DNA from: Eubacteriaceae bacterium UBA6119
GTDB taxonomy: Bacteria; Bacillota; Clostridia; Eubacteriales; UBA1433
Direction: 5' to 3'
DNA length: 64,000 nt
Assembly (NCBI GenBank): GCA_002423395.1
Contig: DIVZ01000007.1
Span: forward strand, 62,001-126,000
In this document: piece by piece, positions 52,581-60,909 of the stretch
How positions within the stretch are numbered: position 1 is the first letter of the stretch
How the letters are laid out: every line of letters begins with the position of its first letter
The notes under the pieces: model-generated
Databases searched by the model: none
Seen by the model: only the letters and a program-made list of their open reading frames with translations
Told to the model about the DNA's origin: nothing
Translations under genes and position numbers: made by a program

Positions 52581-53699
52581 ATGAACGGCAAAGAAGATAT
52601 TGTATACATACCATTTGATATTATGGAAAATTTTATGACAGATGTGCTTATATCCAGCGGAATAATAGAAGAGGATGCCCGTATTATAAGCGATGTTTTA
52701 ATTGAAGCGGATAAACTCGGGATAGACTCGCACGGTATAGGAAGACTCAAAAGCATATATTATGACAGAATTAAAGACGGTATAGTCAATCCCGTTACAA
52801 AGATTAATGTGTTAAAAGATACGCCAACAACAGCGGTGCTTGACGCCAATAACGGCATGGGGCATGTGGTTTCTTATAAAGCTATGAATATGGCTATTGA
52901 TAAAGCAAAGCAATATGGTATGGGGATGTGCGCGGTTACAAACTCTTCTCATTTCGGTATTGCAGGATACTACGCAAATATGGCAACAAAAAATGGCATG
53001 ATAGGCATAGTGGGAACAAACGCAAGACCGAGCGTCGCGCCGACATTCGGCGTGGAAAATATGCTGGGAACTAATCCGCTTACTTTAGGAGTGCCTACTG
53101 ACGAAGAATTTGATTTCTTGCTTGACTGCGCTACGTGCATTACGCAAAGAGGCAAAATAGAAAAATATGAGCGCGAGGGCAAAGACACTCCTGTCGGCTT
53201 GGTTATAGACGATAACGGAAATGCTTTAACAGATACGCCGAAAATTCTTGACGACCTTGTAAAAGGCAAAGCCGCGCTAACACCACTGGGAGGCATTGGG
53301 GAAGATACGGCAGGATATAAGGGATACGGATATTCGGTGTTTGTTGAAATTTTATCTGCAGCATTACAAAACGGACCTTATATGAAACTGCTTAACGGAT
53401 TTGACGAAGAAGGGAAAAAAATACCGTACAGGCTGGGGCATTTTTTCATAGCTATAAATACAGAATTTTTTATGGGCGAAAAAGTGTTCAGAACAGTTGC
53501 GGGCAATATTTTAAGAGAACTTCGCGCAAGTAAAAAAATGCCTTCGCAGGAAAGAATTTACACGGCAGGCGAGAAAGAATATCTTACATATTTATACCGC
53601 AAGGACAAAGGCGTGCCGGTAGGCAGCGCGCTTAAAAAACAAATGGTTCATATGAGGGATGAAAAAAAACTTGATTATAAATTTGTATTTGAGAAATAA
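52581..53699 (+). CDS. Ldh2-family NAD(P)-dependent malate/lactate/ureidoglycolate-type dehydrogenase
   Basis: Member of the type II malate/L-lactate dehydrogenase (Ldh_2) family, which reduces or oxidises 2-hydroxy acids. The 372-residue protein has the catalytic GIDSHGIGRL (about 51-60), VTNSSHFGIAGYY (about 115-127), GTNPLTLGVPT and GYKGYGYSVFVEIL. AGGAGGC precedes the ATG. It is a single-gene unit with its own terminator, so substrate cannot be inferred from neighbours; a role in redox balance in fermentation is plausible. Confidence 0.88.
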   Translation: MNGKEDIVYIPFDIMENFMTDVLISSGIIEEDARIISDVLIEADKLGIDSHGIGRLKSIYYDRIKDGIVNPVTKINVLKDTPTTAVLDANNGMGHVVSYKAMNMAIDKAKQYGMGMCAVTNSSHFGIAGYYANMATKNGMIGIVGTNARPSVAPTFGVENMLGTNPLTLGVPTDEEFDFLLDCATCITQRGKIEKYEREGKDTPVGLVIDDNGNALTDTPKILDDLVKGKAALTPLGGIGEDTAGYKGYGYSVFVEILSAALQNGPYMKLLNGFDEEGKKIPYRLGHFFIAINTEFFMGEKVFRTVAGNILRELRASKKMPSQERIYTAGEKEYLTYLYRKDKGVPVGSALKKQMVHMRDEKKLDYKFVFEK

Positions 53700-53736
53700 G
53701 TTTGTCTTTAAGTAAAATAATAGTAAATTTTATTAA

Positions 53737-53762
53737 AATAAGCCGTGAAGGCTTATTTTTTT
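53737..53762 (+). terminator. Intrinsic terminator
   Basis: Eight-bp stem AATAAGCC (53737-53744) / GGCTTATT (53750-53757), loop GTGAA, T-tail. Confidence 0.85.
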
Positions 53763-53773
53763 GCAAAATCATA

Positions 53774-53802
53774 TTGACAATATAGGGCGGTATAAATAAA
53801 AT
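53774..53802 (+). promoter_or_regulatory. Promoter of rrf2-iscS-iscU
   Basis: -35 TTGACA (53774-53779), 17-bp spacer, -10 TAAAAT (53797-53802). The candidate operator at 53812-53827 sits just after it. Confidence 0.7.
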
Positions 53803-53811
53803 AATTAATGG

Positions 53812-53827
53812 TATTCTGATAAGAATA
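53812..53827 (+). promoter_or_regulatory. Candidate operator for the Rrf2 regulator
   Basis: Inverted repeat TATTC-N6-GAATA in the transcript start region between the promoter and the rrf2 start codon. Its position suits repression of its own operon. Inferred from symmetry and place only. Confidence 0.4.
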
Positions 53828-53854
53828 GTAAGAATTAAAAAAGGATGATGGCAA

Positions 53855-54277
53855 TTGAAAATATCGGCTAAAGCGGAATATGCTTTAAAAGCTATGTATG
53901 AAATAGCACGTCATACTCAAAAAAATATTAATATCAATGTGAGCGAAATTGCGCAGCTGCAGGGCATACCTAAAGCTTATCTGGAGCAGCTTATAGTTCA
54001 TCTTAAAAAAGCGGGTCTTGTGCGCAGTATAAGAGGAGCTAAAGGCGGGTATGTGTTATCCCGAAACGCGGGCGAAATTAATGCCAATGAAATAATTGAA
54101 GCAGTAGAAGGACCCATGGACTTGGGGCATTGCATTGGAAGCAAAGCCTGCAGCAAATCGGATAAATGCGTTGCAAACGATGTGGTACAGCAATTAAGAC
54201 AAAGCATTGACAATGTGCTTAATAATATTACACTTCAGTACTTTATTGATAAGTACAGCAACAAGGAGGACATATGA
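53855..54277 (+). CDS. Rrf2-family Fe-S-dependent transcriptional regulator (IscR-like)
   Basis: Winged-helix regulator of 140 residues, MKISAKAEYALKAMYEIA at the start and GGYVLSR wing motif (about 64-70). Three cysteines at 93, 99 and 105 give C-x5-C-x5-C, exactly the IscR cluster spacing, so it probably senses Fe-S status. TTG start (no in-frame ATG fits) preceded by AAAGGATG. It overlaps iscS by 4 bp, so it very likely controls the Fe-S assembly operon that it heads. Confidence 0.92.
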   Translation: MKISAKAEYALKAMYEIARHTQKNININVSEIAQLQGIPKAYLEQLIVHLKKAGLVRSIRGAKGGYVLSRNAGEINANEIIEAVEGPMDLGHCIGSKACSKSDKCVANDVVQQLRQSIDNVLNNITLQYFIDKYSNKEDI

Positions 54278-55446
54278 GAGAGGTATACTTAGATTATGCC
54301 GCGACTACTCCGACGGAGATGCGTGTGGCAGAGAAAATGAACAGTACTTATTCAAACTCTTACGGAAATCCGTCAAGCATTCACGCAATAGGAAGAAGGG
54401 CAAAAGGGTATGTTGAGGAAGCCAGAGAAATAATAGCGGATTACATTGGAGCAGACGCCAAAGAAATATATTTTACATCGGGCGGCACGGAATCGGACAA
54501 CTGGGCGATAAAAGGCACTGCTTTCGCCCTGAAAGATAAGGGCAGGCATATAATCACTTCATGCATTGAACATCATGCCATACTCCATTCATGCGAGTTT
54601 TTAGAGAATTTTGGGTTCGATATAACTTATCTTCCTGTAGACGAGTACGGTTCGGTTGAAATATCGGAATTAAAAAAAGCTATAAGAGAAGATACAATTC
54701 TTATAAGCATAATGACTGCTAACAACGAAATGGGCACAATACAGCCTATTAAAGAAATAGGTGAGATTGCTAAAAAGAAGAGCATTTTATTTCACAGCGA
54801 CGCTGTACAAGCGCTTGGAAGCGTACCTGTTAATGTGAATGAAATGAATGTGGACATGCTGTCATTAAGCGGACACAAAATATACGGGCCTAAAGGGATT
54901 GGCATAATGTATATAAAAAAAGGCGTAAAATTAGAGCCTTTTATGCACGGCGGAGCGCAGGAATTTCGTCAAAGAGCCGGCACACACAATGTAACGGATA
55001 TTATTGGGTTTGCCGAAGCGGTAAAAATGCTTAAAGAAAATGACAAAAAATATGCGGAGCATTACAAAACAATAAGGGATTATTTATATAGTAGAATAAA
55101 AAATGAAATTGAATATGTGAAATTGAACGGGCACAGCGAAAAAAGGCTTCCGAATAATTTGAATATAAGCATAGGTTTTGTGGAAGGGGAAGCTCTGCTA
55201 ATGAGCCTTGATATGGAAGGGATATGCGTATCAACAGGCTCGGCATGCTCATCGGGTTCCCTAAAGCCGTCGCATGTGGCAGAGGCATTAAAAATTGATG
55301 ATGAATTTATACATGGCACAACAAGATTTACAGTAGGAAGAATGACTACTATTGATGATATTGATTATACAGTTGAAAAATTAAAAGAAGTAGTAACAAG
55401 ACTTAGAGCGATGTCGCCGCTATATAAGGACAGGAGGAAAAATTAA
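54274..55446 (+). CDS. iscS: Cysteine desulfurase IscS/NifS
   Basis: PLP enzyme that takes sulfur from cysteine for Fe-S clusters and thio-modifications. The 390-residue protein has VYLDYAATTP at the start, FTSGGTESDNWAI, CIEHHA, the PLP Lys in SLSGHKIYGPKG (about residue 203) and the persulfide Cys in TGSACSSGS (about 325). It is coupled to the upstream regulator (ATGA) and followed by iscU after 1 bp. Confidence 0.96.
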   Translation: MREVYLDYAATTPTEMRVAEKMNSTYSNSYGNPSSIHAIGRRAKGYVEEAREIIADYIGADAKEIYFTSGGTESDNWAIKGTAFALKDKGRHIITSCIEHHAILHSCEFLENFGFDITYLPVDEYGSVEISELKKAIREDTILISIMTANNEMGTIQPIKEIGEIAKKKSILFHSDAVQALGSVPVNVNEMNVDMLSLSGHKIYGPKGIGIMYIKKGVKLEPFMHGGAQEFRQRAGTHNVTDIIGFAEAVKMLKENDKKYAEHYKTIRDYLYSRIKNEIEYVKLNGHSEKRLPNNLNISIGFVEGEALLMSLDMEGICVSTGSACSSGSLKPSHVAEALKIDDEFIHGTTRFTVGRMTTIDDIDYTVEKLKEVVTRLRAMSPLYKDRRKN

Positions 55447-55447
55447 C

Positions 55448-55822
55448 ATGGACTACACAGAAAAAGTAATAGATCATTTTAAAAATCCCAGAAACGTAGG
55501 AGAACTTAAAGACGCCAACGCAATAGGCAGAGTAGGCAGCCCTTCTTGCGGAGACAAGATGGAGATGTACTTAAAAATTGAAGACGGCGTAATAAAAGAC
55601 GCGACGTTTATGACATTCGGCTGCGCCGCGGCTATATCATCAAGCAGCGTGGCAACGGAACTTTTAAAAGGAATGACTATTGAAGAAGCAAAAAACCTCA
55701 CAAATCAGCAAGTGGTTATGCGGCTGGGCGGGCTGCCGGATGAAAAGATTCACTGTTCGGTAATGGTTGAAGAAGCTGTAAAAGCGGCGCTTGAGGATTA
55801 CTATAAAAGAAAAATAGATTAA
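55448..55822 (+). CDS. iscU: Fe-S cluster scaffold IscU/NifU N-domain
   Basis: Scaffold on which Fe-S clusters are built. The 124-residue protein has the three conserved cysteines in PSCGDKM, FGCAAAISSSS and IHCSVM. The GAGGAAAA ribosome site overlaps the iscS end. The two-gene iscS-iscU form under an Rrf2 regulator is typical of Clostridia, without HscA/HscB. Confidence 0.96.
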   Translation: MDYTEKVIDHFKNPRNVGELKDANAIGRVGSPSCGDKMEMYLKIEDGVIKDATFMTFGCAAAISSSSVATELLKGMTIEEAKNLTNQQVVMRLGGLPDEKIHCSVMVEEAVKAALEDYYKRKID

Positions 55823-55831
55823 TTACTACAT

Positions 55832-55862
55832 AAAAAAAAGCAGCAATAAGCTGCTTTTTTTT
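55832..55862. terminator. Bidirectional terminator
   Basis: GCAGC (55840-55844) / GCTGC (55850-55854) with flanking A-run and T-run that extend the stem; works for iscU and for the convergent pentapeptide gene. Confidence 0.85.
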
Positions 55863-55873
55863 ATGTTTGTTTG

Positions 55874-56593
55874 TTAAATCAAAGTAACATTGCTCAAATC
55901 TGCTTTTCCGCTTTTTAAAATAGCGTAAGTAAGCCTATCCATTGTTGCTCCGTCAAAAACAGTCTTTTTTACTTCAGTCCATTTAAAATATACATTGTGA
56001 AATACCGCATTTCTAAAAGATGTTTCTTTAAGCCCCGAACCTTTAAATATTGTTCCGTTAAATACTTGATTATCAAAATTAACTCCCGATAAATCAGAAT
56101 ACGAAAAATCGGTATTATTTAGAATGCTTCCACTAAAACTTGAGTCTCTCAAATCTGATTTTGTCATTATCGCTCCGCTTAAATCGGCGCCGTTGAAAAT
56201 AGTATTTCTTAAGTCGCAGTATTTAAACGAACTTTTTGACAGATTGGAATCAGAAAAATCAGAATTTCTTAAGTCGCTTGCGTTAAATTTCCCATCGTGT
56301 ACGGTTATTGCTTTCAGATCGGAATTTCTTAAATCAACTTTTGAATAATCCATACTCGTAACTTCGTGAAGTTCTTTTGTTTTCGCCGCAATATTATTAA
56401 TTATTTCTGATATGTCCCCAATTGAATCAATGGTCATATTATATGCAGTATCATCATCATAACCTTTGCTTTTCAAATCATTAAATTTGTCTTGTAAATC
56501 AAGGTGTAGTTCTTCTCTGAGTTCTCTTACAGAATTAATATTTTCATATGGCACAAATAATTGATCCAAATATTTTTCTAATTTATTTTCCAT
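55874..56593 (-). CDS. Pentapeptide-repeat protein with N-terminal permease-prefix-like helical domain
   Basis: A 239-residue protein with two parts. Residues 1-75 are helical (KLEKYLDQLFVPYENINSVRE..., GYDDDTAYNMTIDSIGDI) and resemble the HAAS/DUF1700 'permease prefix' domain commonly seen next to PadR regulators. Residues about 84-225 are pentapeptide repeats of the A(D/N)Lxx kind (DLRNSDF, DLSGAIM, DFSYSDL), forming a right-handed beta-helix. No membrane segment is visible, unlike most HAAS proteins. GGGGAGG precedes the ATG; padR is 16 bp upstream on the same strand. Function unknown. Confidence 0.85.
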   Translation of the reverse strand: MENKLEKYLDQLFVPYENINSVRELREELHLDLQDKFNDLKSKGYDDDTAYNMTIDSIGDISEIINNIAAKTKELHEVTSMDYSKVDLRNSDLKAITVHDGKFNASDLRNSDFSDSNLSKSSFKYCDLRNTIFNGADLSGAIMTKSDLRDSSFSGSILNNTDFSYSDLSGVNFDNQVFNGTIFKGSGLKETSFRNAVFHNVYFKWTEVKKTVFDGATMDRLTYAILKSGKADLSNVTLI

Positions 56594-56609
56594 TATTTAG
56601 CCTCCCCGG

Positions 56610-56939
56610 TTACAGCAATTGGTTTAAGATACGCACTGCATACTTCCAATTTGCCTTGTTTTCATTATAAATTTCATTTCCTTTAGGGGTGATTTTATAA
56701 TACTTTCTCCGTCCGCCCTGAGTCTCGTCGCCCCAATAAGACGTTATGTACCCTTCGCTTTCCATTCGTTTCAGACTTGAGTACATAGTAGCTTCTTTAA
56801 GTTCATACTCACCGCCGGAATTTGAAGAAATAAGTTTAGTAATTTCATATCCGTATTTATCACCGCTTTTAAGAAGTTTTAAAATTATTGTATCGGTATG
56901 TCCGCGAAGTAAATCCGAATTAATTTTATAATCAGACAA
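56610..56939 (-). CDS. PadR-family transcriptional regulator
   Basis: Winged-helix repressor of 109 residues if started at TTG 56939 (LSDYKINSDLLRGHTD), which sits six bases after GGAGGTG; the upstream ATG codons are at or before the ribosome site. PadR features: DTIILKLLKSGDKYGYEI, ATMYSSLKRMESEGYI and GGRRKYYKITPKG wing. It is followed by the pentapeptide-repeat gene, an arrangement in which PadR usually controls its partner. It probably represses its own promoter through the inverted repeats at 56971-56997. Confidence 0.9.
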   Translation of the reverse strand: MSDYKINSDLLRGHTDTIILKLLKSGDKYGYEITKLISSNSGGEYELKEATMYSSLKRMESEGYITSYWGDETQGGRRKYYKITPKGNEIYNENKANWKYAVRILNQLL

Positions 56940-56960
56940 ATGCATCACCTCCATGAGTAT

Positions 56961-56989
56961 AATATACATCATATTACTATGATAGTCAA
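56961..56989 (-). promoter_or_regulatory. Promoter for padR and the pentapeptide gene
   Basis: Minus strand: -35 TTGACT (56984-56989), 17-bp spacer, -10 TATATT (56961-56966). Confidence 0.65.
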
Positions 56990-56997
56990 GGTAATAT
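56971..56997 (-). promoter_or_regulatory. Candidate PadR operator
   Basis: Two nested symmetries over the -35 and spacer: ACTAT-G-ATAGT (56976-56986) and outer ATATTAC (56971-56977) with GTAATAT (56991-56997). Both are perfect. Position suits repression by blocking RNA polymerase. Confidence 0.5.
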
Positions 56998-57011
56998 TCA
57001 AAAATTTTGTT

Positions 57012-57042
57012 AAATAAAAAAACAAGGAGATAATTCCTTGTT
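57012..57042 (-). terminator. Terminator after the Cys-rich gene
   Basis: Eight-bp stem AACAAGGA (57021-57028) / TCCTTGTT (57035-57042). On the minus strand the following T-run is at 57020-57014, placing it after the gene that ends at 57065. Confidence 0.75.
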
Positions 57043-57064
57043 TTTATTTATTATATTTAAGTAT

Positions 57065-57436
57065 TTATTTAGCGGAACAATGCTGCGCAATGTTTCTATG
57101 TTCTTTAATAAATATATCAGCGATATTTATTCCGCATAGGCTGCATACAGATGTTAAGGAAAGAATGCATTTGCCTATTTGAGCTTCTATTTTTTCACGG
57201 CACTCGTCACAAGCCGAATTAATATACAGCCTTAATAATTGATCATAGTTTATGCCCCTGAGTTCGTATTCTATATTGTCATGATGTTTAATGCATCCGC
57301 ACTGTACTTCGCATTGTGTAATGACTTTAAAAAGATCATAGGAATTTTCATTTAGTTCTTTTAAAATTTCACTCATTTTTTGTTTATTTGTCACTTTATC
57401 GTCAACATAAGCCTGGAAAATATCAATAAGCAACAT
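57065..57436 (-). CDS. Small Cys-rich protein of a clostridial conserved family
   Basis: Soluble 123-residue helical protein with cysteines in CEVQCGCIK (about 42-49), CDECREKIEAQIGKC (about 75-89), a CSLC pair (about 97-100) and a C-terminal Cys. It resembles a conserved clostridial family with a CGCI...CxxCREIIExEIG pattern that I recall being labelled DUF1573, a recollection I hold with low confidence. Metal or cluster binding is possible. AAAGGAG lies seven bases before the ATG. It has its own consensus promoter and is divergent from carD. Function unknown. Confidence 0.75.
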   Translation of the reverse strand: MLLIDIFQAYVDDKVTNKQKMSEILKELNENSYDLFKVITQCEVQCGCIKHHDNIEYELRGINYDQLLRLYINSACDECREKIEAQIGKCILSLTSVCSLCGINIADIFIKEHRNIAQHCSAK

Positions 57437-57472
57437 AGCGCAAACTCCTTTAATATCTTAAAAGTCAATTTC

Positions 57473-57502
57473 ATTATATGGTTTGTCTTGCGTTAATGTC
57501 AA
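57473..57502 (-). promoter_or_regulatory. Promoter for the Cys-rich gene
   Basis: Minus strand: -35 TTGACA (57497-57502), 18-bp spacer, -10 TATAAT (57473-57478); both hexamers are consensus. Confidence 0.75.
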
Positions 57503-57583
57503 CAATAAGAAAACACAAAATTTCGACAATCATATAATAAATTCAATAGATTTTTTATACAAATAATTTTTAATAATGTGTCT

Positions 57584-57612
57584 TTGACTATTAAAAGAAT
57601 TTGTATTATAAT
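57584..57612 (+). promoter_or_regulatory. Promoter for carD
   Basis: -35 TTGACT (57584-57589), 17-bp spacer, -10 TATAAT (57607-57612), 27 bp before the ATG. Confidence 0.75.
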
Positions 57613-57639
57613 AATCTAATATAGAAATGAGGCTTTATT

Positions 57640-58101
57640 ATGTATAAGGTAGGAGAAATGGTGGTACACCCACTATATGGCGCAGGGGTTATAAATAGTA
57701 TAACAATAGATAACATGTATGAGTTGAAACTTGATAGCGGAAGAATGATTATGTCTGTGCCAATTGACAGCGCAGAGCAAGTTGGGCTGCGAAAAGTGCA
57801 TACTTCTGCCGAAATAAATGTATTGCTTGATAAAATACAATCTGACAGCCGTGAAATTGATTTAAACTGGTCTAAGAGATATAAAGACAATCTCGAAAAA
57901 ATAAAAAGCGGAAAACTTCTGCTAGTTAGTCAGGTAGTTGCTGATTTAATTAAAATCGACAGAAGCAAGGGGCTCTCTACAGGGGAAAAGAAGATGCTTA
58001 ATAATGCTAAAAAAATATTAGTTAGCGAAGTCGCATGCGTAAAAGATTTGTGTGAGAAAGACGCGGAGAAGCTAATATACAGCATTATAAAAAACAATTA
58101 A
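57640..58101 (+). CDS. CarD-family transcriptional regulator
   Basis: RNA-polymerase-binding protein whose N-terminal Tudor-like domain contacts the beta subunit and can stabilise open complexes, for example on rRNA promoters. The 153-residue product starts MYKVGEMVVHPLYGAGVI, the family hallmark, followed by a helical C-terminal DNA-binding domain (about 65-153). It heads a run of genes including PIN/TRAM and ispD, which is the usual location in Firmicutes. Confidence 0.93.
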   Translation: MYKVGEMVVHPLYGAGVINSITIDNMYELKLDSGRMIMSVPIDSAEQVGLRKVHTSAEINVLLDKIQSDSREIDLNWSKRYKDNLEKIKSGKLLLVSQVVADLIKIDRSKGLSTGEKKMLNNAKKILVSEVACVKDLCEKDAEKLIYSIIKNN

Positions 58102-58120
58102 ACATCATGTGGAGGAAAAA

Positions 58121-59212
58121 TTGAAGACAGCTGTTAAATTACTGTCAGCTATTATAGGAATAATAATTGGGTATCAGACCAGTTATTTTCTTATTGAGAA
58201 CGGAATACTTACAAAGTTAATTAATAAAACAATTACAAATCCTTATGATTATATTATAAGTTCTGTTTTTGCTGCAATTTGCGGCTTGATTTTATTGTTT
58301 TTAACACCTTACATAATTGATACCGTAAATAAAATTTCAAAAAATCTGCTTAAAAAGCTGAAATCATATTCCGTATGGGATTTAGCGCTGGGAATAGTAG
58401 GACTTATTGTCGCATTAGTAATAGGGATGCTTTTAAGCATACCTATAAACAATCTTTCAATACCTGAAATTTTGAAAAACGTTATTATTATTTTGATATA
58501 TATTGTGCTGATATATGTTTTGGTATCGCTTGCGACGCTTAAACGCGCTGAGTTTCAAAATCTGTTTAAATTAACCGGAGATAAAGACAAAGAAAAAGAA
58601 TCCAAAAAAAGCAAACATGATTTGAAATTAAAAATTCTTGACACTTCCGCGATTATAGACGGAAGAATACTTGATATTTTTAAAAGCGGTTTCATTGAAG
58701 GGGTTGTTGTAATACCTGAATTCGTGCTTTCCGAGCTTAGGCATGTTGCAGATTCGGCTGACGATTTAAAAAGACAGAGAGGACGCAGAGGACTTGACAT
58801 ACTGGGCAAAATTCAGACGGAACTAAACCTTGAGGTAAGGGTAGTCGATAAAGATTATCCGCAGATTGACGAAGTGGATGTAAAGCTTGTTAAACTGGCA
58901 TTTGATATGAACGGGAAAATAATCACAAATGATTTTAATTTAAATAAAATAGCTCAGTTTCAGGGCGTAAGCGTTCTTAATGTAAATGAGCTTGCTAACG
59001 CTGTAAAAACCATATTGCTTCCCGGGGAAGAAATGGAAATTATGATAATCAAGGAAGGGAAAGAAAACAATCAGGGTATAGGCTATTTAGATGACGGAAC
59101 CATGATTGTAGTTCAGGGAGGCAAAAAGTATATAGGAGAAAATAAATCGATTATGGTGACAAGCGTCTTGCAGACTGCCGCGGGCAGAATGGTATTTGCT
59201 AAACCCAGATGA
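58121..59212 (+). CDS. PIN/TRAM domain membrane protein (YacL-like)
   Basis: Membrane-anchored putative ribonuclease. I start at TTG 58121 (363 residues), five bases after GGAGG, rather than the GTG at 58109 that overlaps this site. The N-terminal third has about four transmembrane helices. It is followed by a PIN domain with acidic residues in LDTSAIIDGR (about 174-183), PEFVLSEL and ITNDFNL, and a C-terminal TRAM RNA-binding domain (about 290-360). The carD-yacL-ispD order is conserved. RNA target unknown. Confidence 0.92.
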   Translation: MKTAVKLLSAIIGIIIGYQTSYFLIENGILTKLINKTITNPYDYIISSVFAAICGLILLFLTPYIIDTVNKISKNLLKKLKSYSVWDLALGIVGLIVALVIGMLLSIPINNLSIPEILKNVIIILIYIVLIYVLVSLATLKRAEFQNLFKLTGDKDKEKESKKSKHDLKLKILDTSAIIDGRILDIFKSGFIEGVVVIPEFVLSELRHVADSADDLKRQRGRRGLDILGKIQTELNLEVRVVDKDYPQIDEVDVKLVKLAFDMNGKIITNDFNLNKIAQFQGVSVLNVNELANAVKTILLPGEEMEIMIIKEGKENNQGIGYLDDGTMIVVQGGKKYIGENKSIMVTSVLQTAAGRMVFAKPR

Positions 59213-59919
59213 GAAATTTTATGACTATGAATAATATAGTTACAGCCATTATTGCGGCGGGAGGATCAGGCAGCAGAATACCGTCTCAGACAAGCAAACA
59301 GTATCTGCCGCTTGGCGGCAAACCGATTATAGTATACAGTTATGAAAAATTAGCTAAAAACGATAAAGTAGATTCTGTTATTATAGTAGCTGCAGAGAAT
59401 GAAATAAGCATTTGTGAAAATATTATTGCGAAATACAAAGTAAACAACAAACCGGTAAAAATTATTGCGGGAGGTTCCAGCAGACAGCAATCGGTGATGC
59501 ACGGGCTTAACGCATGCGATGAGAATACAAAAATTGTATTAATACATGACGGGGCGAGACCTTTTATAACAGATGAGATGATTTGCGAATGCATAAAAAC
59601 AATGGATGAATATAAAGCCTGCAGCGTAGGTGTAGGAGTGATAAATACAATAAAACAAGTTGATGAGAATGACGTTGTTTTAAACACGCTTGACAGAGCT
59701 AATATATGGGAAGTTCAGACGCCTCAGTGTTTTGAATATAAGTTAATACGCGATCTTCATATTAAAGCTGAAGAGAAAGATATTTATGTAACTGACGACT
59801 GTGCTCTTGCGGAAATTAACAATATAGAAGTAAAAATGATTAAAGGAAGTTATGACAACATAAAAATTACTGTCGCAAGGGATTTATTTACAGCTCAAGA
59901 AATTATTAAAACAATATAA
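59209..59919 (+). CDS. ispD: 2-C-methyl-D-erythritol 4-phosphate cytidylyltransferase
   Basis: MEP-pathway enzyme that activates MEP with CTP. The 236-residue frame has the nucleotide-binding AIIAAGGSGSRIP motif, LPLGGKPIIVYS, IIAGGSSRQQSV, HDGARPF and TDDCALAE. ATG 59209 overlaps the previous stop (ATGAG), implying coupling; internal ATGs at 59221 and 59227 are also possible, the last giving the usual short N-terminus. No clear ribosome site separates these choices. ispF lies 2.1 kb downstream, split from it by the E1 genes. Confidence 0.94.
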   Translation: MRNFMTMNNIVTAIIAAGGSGSRIPSQTSKQYLPLGGKPIIVYSYEKLAKNDKVDSVIIVAAENEISICENIIAKYKVNNKPVKIIAGGSSRQQSVMHGLNACDENTKIVLIHDGARPFITDEMICECIKTMDEYKACSVGVGVINTIKQVDENDVVLNTLDRANIWEVQTPQCFEYKLIRDLHIKAEEKDIYVTDDCALAEINNIEVKMIKGSYDNIKITVARDLFTAQEIIKTI

Positions 59920-59933
59920 GCGAGGTTGATACT

Positions 59934-60899
59934 ATGAGTTTAACTAACGAAAAAATTATTAAAATGTATACAAGAATGGTAACGGCCAGATTACTTGAAG
60001 AAATGCTGAATGAAATGTTTAACGAGGGTATGCTGCACGGTACAACGCACCTAGGCATAGGGCAGGAAGCTTCGGGAGTAGCTCCGTGCATGACATTAAT
60101 GGAAGGCGACAAAATTACACTAACTCATAGAAATCATGTCGGATGCGTCGGAATAGGTATGGACGTTAAAAAAATTCTTGCCGAAATGTTTGGAAAAGAG
60201 ACAGGCGTATGCGGCGGATTCGGCGGCAGCATGCATATGGTTGATTATGAAAAAGGCAATATGTTTGCAAACGGAGTTGTAGGCGGAGGGCTTGGCATAG
60301 CTGTCGGAGCGGCGCTTAAAATGAAATACAAAGGAGAGGCAAACATAGTAATATGTTTTATGGGCGACGGAGCAACTAATGAAGGAATGTTTCATGAAGC
60401 GTTAAACCTTGCGTCCATATGGAAATTGCCTATTATTTTCTTTGTAGAAAACAACGGGTATGCGGTGTCAATGCCTCAGTATAGAAGCATGAACATAAGA
60501 GACATTGAGAAAAGAGCGGAATCATACGGGATGCGTTCTATAATTGTTGACGGAAATAATGCAATTGATATATATAATATGACTTTTTCAGCAGCGCAAT
60601 CTGTTCGCGAAGGATTCGGCCCCATGTTTATTGAAAGCAAGACTTACAGAATATGCGGTCATTCGCGCAGCGACATTGAACAATTATACAGAAATCAGAA
60701 AGAAATAGATTATTGGCTTGCAAAGTGCCCTATAAAAAGACTGGAAGAATATATGCTGAAAAACAACATTGCTAAAAGTGAGATGCTTAAAGAAATAAAC
60801 ACTCAAATAATGGATGAATTAAAACAGGCAGTATTGTATGCGCAGAACAGCTTAGAGCCGTCTTTGGAAAATATAGGCAAATATGTATATGCAAAGTGA
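59934..60899 (+). CDS. Thiamine-diphosphate-dependent dehydrogenase E1, alpha subunit (PdhA/AcoA-like)
   Basis: Alpha subunit of a 2-oxo-acid or acetoin dehydrogenase E1. The 321-residue protein has the ThDP motif GDGATNEG...NN (GDG about 144-146, VENNGYAVS), MHMVDYEKG and the phosphorylation-loop-like YRICGHSRSD, matching PdhA/AcoA. GCGAGG precedes the ATG. The beta subunit follows, but no E2 (acyltransferase) or E3 (lipoamide dehydrogenase) gene is in the window. The preferred substrate (pyruvate, acetoin or other) cannot be told from sequence here. Confidence 0.88.
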   Translation: MSLTNEKIIKMYTRMVTARLLEEMLNEMFNEGMLHGTTHLGIGQEASGVAPCMTLMEGDKITLTHRNHVGCVGIGMDVKKILAEMFGKETGVCGGFGGSMHMVDYEKGNMFANGVVGGGLGIAVGAALKMKYKGEANIVICFMGDGATNEGMFHEALNLASIWKLPIIFFVENNGYAVSMPQYRSMNIRDIEKRAESYGMRSIIVDGNNAIDIYNMTFSAAQSVREGFGPMFIESKTYRICGHSRSDIEQLYRNQKEIDYWLAKCPIKRLEEYMLKNNIAKSEMLKEINTQIMDELKQAVLYAQNSLEPSLENIGKYVYAK

Positions 60900-60909
60900 G
60901 GATCTGAAA

